Origin: JBJXGC01 sp046154545
GTDB lineage: Bacteria > Chloroflexota > Dehalococcoidia > Tepidiformales > Tepidiformaceae
Length of the DNA: 12,774 nucleotides
Direction: 5' to 3'
Assembly (NCBI GenBank): GCA_046154545.1
Contig: JBJXGC010000087.1
Coordinates: forward strand, 1 to 12,774
Below are positions 6,892 through 12,745 of this stretch, piece after piece. Every line of letters starts with the position of its first letter. Positions within the stretch are counted from its first letter, which is position 1. The notes below the pieces were generated by a model, which did not search any database, was not told the origin of the DNA, and saw only the letters and a list, made by a program, of their open reading frames with translations. Made by a program: the position numbers and the translations under genes.

Positions 6892-7715
6892 TGCCGAAGT
6901 GGCCCTGGAAACGCCGCCCCCGCTCAGGCCCACCGGAGTCGTCTCGCGTGGCTGAGGCACACTTCGCCCTCAGCGACCGCGGGCAGCGCCGCGCCACGAA
7001 CCAGGACCGGGCCCTGACGAAGGAGCTCCGGGATGGCTACACCCTCCTTATCGTCGCCGACGGTGTAGGTGGCGCCGCTGGCGGCGAAACGGCCAGCTCG
7101 GAGACCGTGGCCGCGATCGTCACTTCGCTCGAGCAGGAGTGGATCGGCGACCCTGAACGGGCCCTCCTCGATGCCGTCACCGCCGCCAATCAGCGTGTCA
7201 GGGAGATCGCCAGGGCCGACCCCAAGATCGCGAACATGGCAACCACGCTCGTCGCGGCGCTGATGGCCGGGCGCGAAGCATGGATCGTGAGCGTCGGCGA
7301 CAGCCGCGCCTACCTCGCCCGCGATAGCACGCTTGAGGCCCTGACGGAGGACGACAGTTGGGTCGCCGAGCAGTTGCGCGCCGGTATCCTCTCCGAGGCC
7401 GAGGCCGCCAGGAGCCCCTACCAGAACGTTGTCACGAAAGGGATCGGCGTGGAGGAACAGGTCACCCCCCTGGTCATCGGCCGCACACTTCAGCAGGGCG
7501 AAACGCTGCTCCTCTGCTCCGATGGCCTCTACCGCGTCGTCAACGACACCGACATCGCCAGGACCCTTCAAAACCGGACGTTGCGAGTGGCCGGCGAGAT
7601 GCTCGTCAAAATGGCGAACGAGGCGGGGGGCCCGGACAACATCTCCGTCGCGCTCTATCGCCACGCCACTGCGGGGAACGACGATACGACGGTGCGGGCG
7701 GTCATCGGCCGGTAG
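6891..7715 (+). CDS. PP2C-family serine/threonine protein phosphatase
   Basis: A 274-residue protein close to the usual size of bacterial PP2C (PstP/Stp1-like) catalytic domains, with no membrane segment. Metal and phosphate motifs are intact: DRGQRRATNQD (29-39, with Arg34 in the place of the phosphate-binding Arg and Asp39), ADGVGG (56-61, metal ligand Asp57), VGDSRAYL (135-142), LCSDGLYRV (208-216, Asp211) and GGPDNISVAL (246-255, Asp249). The common GMGTT segment is NMATT here (116-120). It should remove phosphate from Ser/Thr residues placed by Hanks-type kinases; no such kinase is in this window. The ATG shares its A with the upstream TGA (ATGA-type junction). It faces the convergent FHA-cyclase gene 20 bp away. 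FHA domains bind phosphothreonine, so the two may belong to one phosphosignalling circuit (inference). Confidence 0.92.
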   Translation: MPKWPWKRRPRSGPPESSRVAEAHFALSDRGQRRATNQDRALTKELRDGYTLLIVADGVGGAAGGETASSETVAAIVTSLEQEWIGDPERALLDAVTAANQRVREIARADPKIANMATTLVAALMAGREAWIVSVGDSRAYLARDSTLEALTEDDSWVAEQLRAGILSEAEAARSPYQNVVTKGIGVEEQVTPLVIGRTLQQGETLLLCSDGLYRVVNDTDIARTLQNRTLRVAGEMLVKMANEAGGPDNISVALYRHATAGNDDTTVRAVIGR

Positions 7716-7735
7716 CAGGGGCCGCGCACCGGGCG

Positions 7736-8728
7736 TTATCCCTCCTCGGCTTCGGGGGGGTGCTCTTCCCAAAACACGGGCGTGAGGACCTGGGCGCCGC
7801 GGAAACCTTTTAGCGTCACCTCCCGCCCTTCGCCGAAACGGAATTCGCCCGCCACCGATACCAGTTCACGGAGCAGGGACGAGATCAGGATCTGCCCCCC
7901 ATGGGCCTCTCCCATCACTCGCGCCGCGAAACTCACCGCCGACCCGAAGATGTCGTTCTCGTCCCAGAGGACTTCGCCCACATGGAGGCCCATGCGCACC
8001 CGCACCGGCCCGAAGTCGCTGGTTGCGCCGGCGAGCCGGCGCTGCCCCTGGACGGCGCAGCCGATGGCATCGCGGGCGCTGGCGAACAGCACCAGAAAGC
8101 CATCACCGATCCGCTTCGCCTCGCGGCCGCGGAACTCGCGAAACGCCTCGCGAAGGACAGCGTTGTGGGCGTTGATGACCTGGAACGCATCCCGCTCACC
8201 GAGCTCGTTCACCATCGAGGTAGACCGCTCGATGTCCGTGAACATGATGGTGAGCGTCCCCCCGGGGCCCAGGTCCTGTCCCTGCCAGATGCCGCGCAGG
8301 CCACGTCCCGAGAGCGGGCCCTCGTTCGTGTGTGGGCGGGTGTCGTGGTCGGCCGGGAAAACGACGGTGCCGGCCGCCGACCGATCACCATGCACGTCGA
8401 TCGTGACGTCAGCCACGGCGATGCTGTCACCCGGGTTGAGTGCGGTCGGTGCCGTCACGGGTTGGCCGTTGATCGTGACCGGGTTGCGGCCGCCGAGGTC
8501 GGCAATGCGCCAGCCGCCGTCGCCGTCCGGTTCGACCCGGAAATGGCGGCGCGAGACGTACGGACTCGCGAGCTGGACGTCACAGCCAGCGTCACGCCCG
8601 AAGACCACAGCGCTCGATTCGAGCACGGCGTCGAGGGGCGATTCGCCAGGGATGTTGATAGTGAGCGTCAGTTGCATTTCAGGTGTAGCCGCGACCATAA
8701 GAGGATAGGGAGGGACGCGACCGGCCAC
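7736..8728 (-). CDS. FHA domain fused to a class III adenylate/guanylate cyclase
   Basis: A 330-residue soluble protein from the start chosen here. The N-terminal FHA domain (about 20-112) shows FGR (43-45), SRRH (59-62) and NG (87-88), the positions that bind phosphothreonine. After a roughly 40-residue linker comes a class III cyclase domain (about 155-320): FTDIE with metal ligand Asp165, KRIGDGF with Asp209, MGLHVGE (246-252), DIFG with Asp259 and AAR with Arg270. The position that in textbook cyclases is the transition-state Asn (VNxAAR) is Ser266 (VSFAAR); related bacterial cyclases also lack this Asn, so activity cannot be assumed. The likely role is cyclic nucleotide synthesis controlled by a phosphorylated partner. 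The GTG at 8726-8728 has AGGAG 8 nt upstream; the frame stays open to a GTG at 8752, and an ATG at 8698 lacks a ribosome site. It is divergent from the aldehyde oxidoreductase gene. Confidence 0.88.
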   Translation of the reverse strand: MAGRVPPYPLMVAATPEMQLTLTINIPGESPLDAVLESSAVVFGRDAGCDVQLASPYVSRRHFRVEPDGDGGWRIADLGGRNPVTINGQPVTAPTALNPGDSIAVADVTIDVHGDRSAAGTVVFPADHDTRPHTNEGPLSGRGLRGIWQGQDLGPGGTLTIMFTDIERSTSMVNELGERDAFQVINAHNAVLREAFREFRGREAKRIGDGFLVLFASARDAIGCAVQGQRRLAGATSDFGPVRVRMGLHVGEVLWDENDIFGSAVSFAARVMGEAHGGQILISSLLRELVSVAGEFRFGEGREVTLKGFRGAQVLTPVFWEEHPPEAEEG

Positions 8729-8770
8729 AAACGACACTCCTTTGCCTGTCACCCCTGGCGCGGATTGGGG

Positions 8771-8866
8771 CCGTTGGCACGCAACGGTTCACGGTTCAGA
8801 CGGTAAGTAGGCGGCGGCGCAGGATGTCCGTTTTCGCGTCCCCCTTTGAGCCTTTCGAACCGTTGC
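8771..8866. promoter_or_regulatory. Cluster of inverted and direct repeats between cyclase and oxidoreductase genes
   Basis: CCGTTG (8771-8776) and CAACGG (8782-8787) form a 17-bp palindromic site with a 5-nt centre. GCAACGGTTC (8781-8790) recurs in perfect inverted form as GAACCGTTGC (8857-8866), and ACGGTTC is repeated directly (8784-8797). The half-sites all lie in the shared upstream region of two divergent genes, as expected for operators of a regulator that binds cooperatively or loops DNA. The regulator is not identifiable. Confidence 0.5.
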
Positions 8867-8918
8867 CTCTCAACCTGCGGCTTGCTGAGCGCCCGTTCGT
8901 TATGCTCTCACCGGCATA

Positions 8919-8946
8919 TTGCAGCCCCACCGTGACACCCTAAGAT
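8919..8946 (+). promoter_or_regulatory. Candidate promoter for the aldehyde oxidoreductase gene
   Basis: TTGCAG (8919-8924) and TAAGAT (8941-8946) are separated by 16 nt and lie about 50 nt before the ATG at 8994, giving a leader of about 40 nt with a strong GAAGGAG ribosome site. A second possible -10, TATGCT at 8901-8906, has no matching -35. Pattern match only. Confidence 0.4.
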
Positions 8947-8993
8947 TATCCCTCATACCCGGGCCACCACACCCGGCTGAAGGAGTGTGCTCA

Positions 8994-10862
8994 ATGGCGG
9001 ATGCCGTCGCGGAAAAAGGTTATACCGGCAAGATGCTCAACGTGAACCTCACCACCGGTGAGATCACGGTGGAGCGGCCGGACGATTCGCTCTACCGCCA
9101 GTACCTCGGCGGCTACGGGATCGGCGCCCGGATGCTCTGGGACCGCGTGCCCAAGGGCGCCGACGCGCTGGGGCCCGACAACATGCTCGGCATGTTCCCG
9201 GGGCTGCTCACGGGGACGCCCCTGTTCGGCCAGCGCTGGCAAGTCGTCTGCAAGAGCCCGCTGACCGGCGGCTGGGGCGACGCCAACTGCGGCGGCGACT
9301 TCGGCGGCCAGCTCAAGCTCGCCGGCTGGGACGGCATCATGTTCTTCGGCAAAGCCGCCACCCCGAAGTACCTCGTCATCGACAACGATAAGTTCGAACT
9401 CAAGGACGCGGGCGACCAGTGGGGCCAGCTCGCCATCCAGAACGAATCCATGCTCAAGCAGCGCCACGGCAAGAAGGCGAGCGTCGCCAACATCGGCCCT
9501 GCGGCTGAGAAGCTCTCCCTGATCACCGGCGTCTGCAACGACCATGGCCGCCTTGCAGCCCGCTCGGGCGTCGGCGCCGTCATGGGCTCGAAGAACCTGA
9601 AGAGCGTCGTCGTCCTCGCCGACCGCAAGATCATCGCCCAGACACCGGAGACCATCAAGATGCTCCGGGCCAACCTGGACGACTTCGTCAAGCCCCTGAA
9701 GGACTTCTTCCACACCTTCGGCACCACCGGCATCACGGCCGCCAGCGCCCTCAACGGCGACTCGCCCGTGAAGAACTGGGGCGGCGTCGGCATTATCGAT
9801 TTCCCGGACGCCCCGAAGATCGACGGCGGCTCGACGATCAACCCGAAGATGGTGAAGAGCTACGGCTGTTGGCACTGCCCGATGGCCTGTGGCGCCGAGT
9901 CGGTCGAGAGCACGAACGAGAAGTACCCATACCCGCTCCACACCCATCGTCCCGAGTACGAAGCCATGGGCGCCTTCGGCACCATGAACCTCATGGCCGA
10001 CCCTGACGCCCTGATCTACGCCAACCACCTCTGCAACGAGTACGGCTTCGACGTGATCAGCGCCGGCGTCGCCATCTCCATGGCGATCGAGTGCTACCAG
10101 GCGGGCATCATCACCCGCGAGGACACCGACGGGCTGGAACTCGACTGGCGCAACGACGAAGCCATCATCGCCATGCTCAACCTCATGGGAGAGCGCAAAG
10201 GCATCGGCGACATCTTCGCCGACGGCGTGAAGGTCGCTGCCGAGAAGCTTGGCCGTGGCGCCGACAAGTTCGCCATGCACATCGGCGGCCAGGAGCTGCC
10301 GATGCACGACCCGAAGCTCCAGCCGGAGTACCACACCACCTACAAGATCGACCCGACCCCGGGCCGGCACACCCAGTACGAAGGAAACAAGCGCCTGGGC
10401 AAGATCCCGCCGGCGCCCAAGGACTTCAAGGACTACGCGAACCGCGGCGAGCACCACAAGGGCGCCAGCGAATATATGCACGTCGTCAACTCGGGTGGTA
10501 TGTGCCAGTTCATCATGATGGCCGCGAACACGGCCAACATGCCGAGCTGGTTCAACGCCGTCACGGGCTGGGACATGGGCGTCGATGAGATGCTCGAAGT
10601 GGGCGAACGCATCGGCAACCTCCGCATGGCCTACGAAGTGCGCGAGGGCGGCAACCCCCGCAAGCGCGCCGTCCCCACCCGTGTCACGGGCGAGACCACG
10701 GAAGGGACCCACGCGGGCCCGCTCCTGGGCGTCAAGCTCGACACGGAACTGCTCGAGACCGACTACCTCAAGGCCTGCGATTGGGACACGGAGACGTGCG
10801 TCCCTTCAGCCGCGAAGCTGAACAGCCTTGGCCTGAAGGAAGTCGCGCTGGCGCTCCACTAA
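8994..10862 (+). CDS. Aldehyde:ferredoxin oxidoreductase (tungsten/molybdenum pyranopterin enzyme)
   Basis: A 622-residue cytoplasmic enzyme of normal AOR length. The N-terminal domain has LGGYGIGARML (38-48), a Cys/Gly-rich GWGDANCGGDFGG (93-105), GWDGIMFFGKA (111-121) and the family block AARSGVGAVMGSKNLKS (188-204), which in the family hold the bis-pyranopterin cofactor. The 4Fe-4S ligands are Cys292, Cys295 and Cys299 (CWHCPMAC) plus Cys504 (GGMCQF). PEYEAMGAFG (320-329) and the PMHDP segment (436-440) match the active-site and metal-site regions. The family oxidises aldehydes to acids with ferredoxin as acceptor, or runs the reverse; the specific substrate is not readable, and benzoyl-CoA-type or other AOR-family roles are possible. 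No ferredoxin, MoaD-like or pterin gene is adjacent. The ATG at 8994 follows GAAGGAG by 8 nt. The gene is single, with a hairpin terminator at its end. Confidence 0.9.
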   Translation: MADAVAEKGYTGKMLNVNLTTGEITVERPDDSLYRQYLGGYGIGARMLWDRVPKGADALGPDNMLGMFPGLLTGTPLFGQRWQVVCKSPLTGGWGDANCGGDFGGQLKLAGWDGIMFFGKAATPKYLVIDNDKFELKDAGDQWGQLAIQNESMLKQRHGKKASVANIGPAAEKLSLITGVCNDHGRLAARSGVGAVMGSKNLKSVVVLADRKIIAQTPETIKMLRANLDDFVKPLKDFFHTFGTTGITAASALNGDSPVKNWGGVGIIDFPDAPKIDGGSTINPKMVKSYGCWHCPMACGAESVESTNEKYPYPLHTHRPEYEAMGAFGTMNLMADPDALIYANHLCNEYGFDVISAGVAISMAIECYQAGIITREDTDGLELDWRNDEAIIAMLNLMGERKGIGDIFADGVKVAAEKLGRGADKFAMHIGGQELPMHDPKLQPEYHTTYKIDPTPGRHTQYEGNKRLGKIPPAPKDFKDYANRGEHHKGASEYMHVVNSGGMCQFIMMAANTANMPSWFNAVTGWDMGVDEMLEVGERIGNLRMAYEVREGGNPRKRAVPTRVTGETTEGTHAGPLLGVKLDTELLETDYLKACDWDTETCVPSAAKLNSLGLKEVALALH

Positions 10863-10884
10863 GCCAGCAACCAGCACCACGAAA

Positions 10885-10912
10885 GAGAGGGGCCGCATCT
10901 GCGGCCCCTCTC
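10885..10912. terminator. Strong hairpin terminator after the oxidoreductase gene
   Basis: GAGAGGGGCCGC (10885-10896) and GCGGCCCCTCTC (10901-10912) form a perfect 12-bp, GC-rich stem with a 4-nt ATCT loop, 22 bp after the stop codon and 23 bp before the end of the convergent minus-strand unit. It has no T-tract but is well placed to end transcription from both sides. Confidence 0.75.
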
Positions 10913-10935
10913 GTCGTCCAGGGCGTCAGGATCTT

Positions 10936-11319
10936 CTACGCAGCAAATATCGCCGCCACCGTCTTGAGAGCAGTGGCGACAGCCGGAGCGTGTGGCAGAA
11001 GCGCCTTGAACTCCTCCCAGATCGCTCTGAGCACGGCCCGTTTCCGGCCCGGCTTGCCCGCCTCTTCCGTGAACGTTGTCAGAAGTTCCGCCGCGTCGCG
11101 ATTCGGATGCCGCGACAGGTGGGCCGCAAGCTCGAGGAGCGCCGCCTGGACAGCCGGTCCGTGCAGCTCCCCGACGGCTGTCAACGCGGCGGGCGAGAGG
11201 ACGCTGTCCACGTTCACCTGCCTGACGTGCCCCACACTGCCGCTGCCAACATTGGCACCGGGAGAATTCTGGATGGTGACCGGCGCATTTACATTCGTTA
11301 CCCGGTTCACATGTGCCAT
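10936..11319 (-). CDS. Small protein: N-terminal Asn/Gly motif shared with its neighbour, then a helical domain
   Basis: A 127-residue protein I cannot assign with certainty. Residues 9-27 (NVNAPVTIQNSPGANVGSG) repeat the tail of the upstream neighbour at 15 of 19 positions. A short linker with HVRQVNVDS follows, then an all-helical region (about 43-127) whose last stretch, APAVATALKTVAAIFAA, is hydrophobic. From memory the layout (short N/G-rich beta motif plus helices and a hydrophobic end) resembles small actinobacterial proteins of the DUF5955 kind; not verified. The ATG at 11317-11319 is chosen because AGGAG lies 8 nt upstream; the frame is open further up to 11379, but that would overlap the neighbour. 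It is the second gene of a two-gene unit, 34 bp after the two-TM protein. A partner role through the shared motif is inferred, not shown. Confidence 0.7.
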   Translation of the reverse strand: MAHVNRVTNVNAPVTIQNSPGANVGSGSVGHVRQVNVDSVLSPAALTAVGELHGPAVQAALLELAAHLSRHPNRDAAELLTTFTEEAGKPGRKRAVLRAIWEEFKALLPHAPAVATALKTVAAIFAA

Positions 11320-11422
11320 GCGGTATGCTCCTGACGTGGCCGTTGATGGAGATTCACCCTGCTCGACCACTTCCAACATTGGCGCCAGCCGAATTCGAAA
11401 CCGTCACCGGGGCGTTAATGTT
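11239..11422 (-). repeat. Duplicated short Asn/Gly-rich motif at the junction of two genes
   Basis: Copy 1 (11366-11422) encodes residues 147-165 of the two-TM protein; copy 2 (11239-11295) encodes residues 9-27 of the next protein. They are 127 bp apart. Fifteen of 19 residues match, and the DNA still shares the 11-mer CCAACATTGGC (plus strand, 11373-11383 and 11246-11256) and an aligned GAATTC (11391 and 11264), which suggests duplication of the segment rather than chance. Confidence 0.8.
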
Positions 11423-11860
11423 CGTCACGTACTTTTCGCCATTTTTGACGTTAATGGTCACCTTTCCGGCGTAATCCCTCGACCGCATCACCGTTCCCAG
11501 TTCGTTGATAATTGCATCGACGATCTGTTCGTCCGTAGCGACTCCCACTTTTCCCGTGCCAGAATTCGTTTCAATTCTGACCGCGTACCTCTTGCGGCGG
11601 AGGAGCGCAGCAACGAGGAGGAGTACGAACAGAAAGCCTACCCCTGCCGCCCCGATAATCGGTGCAGCTATCTCTTCAGTCGCTGAGGGCACGTACACGG
11701 CCGCGCCCACCACCAAGAGCATCAGGACGTACAACCAGAGGTTGTTCCGGCGCACCCGGTACTTGCTTATGCTCGTCAAGTTCGCGACCTGGAAGATCTG
11801 ATGACCCCAGACCATCACGTTGTTCTCGATGCTGATAACGCCGTCATCGCGGTCGGCCAT
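11354..11860 (-). CDS. Two-TM membrane protein with C-terminal Asn/Gly motif (DUF6232-like)
   Basis: A 168-residue protein of unknown function. Residues 8-37 form a polar, beta-rich N-terminus (ISIENNVMVWGHQIFQVANL). Two hydrophobic segments follow (41-58 and 64-87), closed by the positive RRKR (88-91). Then comes a small soluble domain (92-135; YAVRIETNSGTGKVGVATDEQ and a helix), and last a tail (136-168) with NINAPVTVSNSAGANVGSG (147-165), matched in the next protein. The layout beta unit/TM hairpin/small domain recalls DUF6232-type proteins (from memory, unverified). ATG 11858-11860 has GAGGG about 10 nt upstream. The middle of the gene is less GC-rich than its surroundings (about 51% over 11401-11580, counted by eye, against 68% in a sample of the oxidoreductase gene), a possible sign of transfer. 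It is the first gene of the unit with the helical partner. Confidence 0.7.
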   Translation of the reverse strand: MADRDDGVISIENNVMVWGHQIFQVANLTSISKYRVRRNNLWLYVLMLLVVGAAVYVPSATEEIAAPIIGAAGVGFLFVLLLVAALLRRKRYAVRIETNSGTGKVGVATDEQIVDAIINELGTVMRSRDYAGKVTINVKNGEKYVTNINAPVTVSNSAGANVGSGRAG

Positions 11861-12007
11861 AGAGTGCCACCCTCAACGCGCCTCCAGCCTTAGCGAGGCC
11901 CAGGTGCTTGAGCACGTTGCAGCCGCCAGTTTGGCCCGCACGCGCGCAGATGTCTATGGCGCATATCACACATCCCTGCGCACGTGCGTGGCGGTAGCCT
12001 CCCGAAC

Positions 12008-12352
12008 CTACGTCCTCTCCAGCCACGGGAACGCCGGCGGCGGGCCGGACACGTCCCAATCGGCGTAGGTCTCGACCTCCGTGTGGGCGACGAGCGGCGG
12101 ACGTTCGGCGATCAGTTCGCGGCCAGGCCCGTCGGCATAGAGCCGTTGGAACTCGTCACGCATCTCCGCTTCCGTTTCGTGGATGGTGAGCCAGATGCCG
12201 GCATCCTCGCCCGCAGCGTTCGTGGCCGCATATGGCCCCCCGGCGCGGCGGACGCCAGCCGCGTCCCAGAGGTCGAGGATGCGCTTCGCCCAGGCCCAGT
12301 AGGCGTCGGTCATTCCCGGGGCAATCGTGGCCCGCACAACGCGCAGGTACAC
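12008..12352 (-). CDS. Small protein, probably a dimeric alpha/beta-barrel (ABM/NIPSNAP-like) fold
   Basis: A 114-residue protein. The start YLRVVRATIAPG followed by a helix (DAYWAWAKRILDLWDAAG), a glycine turn, a strand GIWLTIHETEAEM and a second helix match the ferredoxin-like pattern of antibiotic-biosynthesis-monooxygenase, Dabb or NIPSNAP proteins, which pair to form small barrels. No catalytic residue identifies a reaction. The GTG at 12350-12352 immediately follows the TAG of the cupin gene with no gap, so the two are surely co-transcribed and probably coupled in translation; a GGAG lies 3 nt before that GTG. An ATG at residue 14 would remove the first strand and is less likely. The pairing of a cupin with a barrel protein is common in small-molecule oxidation or degradation contexts, but the pathway is not visible. 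Confidence 0.65.
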   Translation of the reverse strand: MYLRVVRATIAPGMTDAYWAWAKRILDLWDAAGVRRAGGPYAATNAAGEDAGIWLTIHETEAEMRDEFQRLYADGPGRELIAERPPLVAHTEVETYADWDVSGPPPAFPWLERT

Positions 12353-12709
12353 CTACTCCACCACGTCTGTCTTGCAGGGCGGCAGGATGCTGAGGTGGGC
12401 CATGTCCTTGCCCGGCTGAGCCCCGTGCCAGTGCACCGTCCCAGCGGCGACGTGGACGATATCCCCGGCGGTTACCTGGTTCTCGACGGTGTCATCGGCG
12501 ACGATGCCGTGGCCTTCCGTTATGTAGAGAATCTGGTCAGCCGTGTGGGTGTGGCGCTTGTTCTTGCCGCCCGCGACAAAGCGGACGAGGGTCACGGTCA
12601 CGGCCGGGCTCACCTCGGCGGTGACGAGCGGCCGGGAGCGGACATCCCCAATGAAGATCGGGGCGGTGGCCGGCTTCTCCTGGGAATCATCTTTTCGTGC
12701 GACGTGCAT
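12353..12709 (-). CDS. Single-domain cupin (cupin_2 type)
   Basis: A 118-residue protein with one conserved beta-barrel. Cupin motif 1 is seen in RHTHTADQILYITEGHG (52-68), giving metal ligands His53 and His55 with Gln59 in the usual Glu position. Motif 2 is GDIVHVAAGTVHWHGA (82-97), with His93 as the next ligand and His95 beside it. Gln in place of Glu occurs in many small cupins, so metal binding is still expected. Such proteins act as small dioxygenases or isomerases, or as sugar- or ligand-binding proteins; the substrate is unknown. ATG 12707-12709 follows AAGGAGG by about 9 nt. A TATGCT at 12740-12745 is a possible -10. It starts a two-gene unit with the barrel protein. Confidence 0.8.
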   Translation of the reverse strand: MHVARKDDSQEKPATAPIFIGDVRSRPLVTAEVSPAVTVTLVRFVAGGKNKRHTHTADQILYITEGHGIVADDTVENQVTAGDIVHVAAGTVHWHGAQPGKDMAHLSILPPCKTDVVE

Positions 12710-12739
12710 GGCGGTACTCCTCCTTCGATGTGGAGCGAG

Positions 12740-12745
12740 AGCATA
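12740..12745 (-). promoter_or_regulatory. Possible -10 element of the cupin operon
   Basis: TATGCT on the minus strand lies 30 nt before the cupin ATG and about 14 nt before its AAGGAGG site, a good position for a -10. The -35 region (about 12763-12768) does not match the consensus. The same TATGCTCTC string occurs on the plus strand at 8901-8909, upstream of the oxidoreductase gene. Confidence 0.3.

Noticed and set aside
7716..7735. Terminator between the phosphatase and cyclase genes
   Set aside because: The 20-bp gap is too short and holds no stem of useful length.
8991..10712. Long open frame (573 codons) antisense to the oxidoreductase gene
   Set aside because: It mirrors the codon structure of the plus-strand gene, has Val/Ala/His/Asp-rich low-complexity composition and no family motif; it is a by-product of high GC at third positions.
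11320..11379. Longer start for the helical partner protein
   Set aside because: It would overlap the end of the two-TM gene by 26 bp and lacks a ribosome site, whereas ATG 11317-11319 has AGGAG at 8 nt.
11543..11569. Possible third copy of the shared motif (TNSGTGKVG, residues 98-106 of the two-TM protein, also with GAATTC)
   Set aside because: Only a few residues fit and a gap is needed; it lies within the soluble domain and is probably chance.
11979..11988. Palindrome CGCACGTGCG upstream of the two-TM gene
   Set aside because: Ten bases of self-complementary GC-rich sequence are expected by chance at this base composition; no second copy seen.
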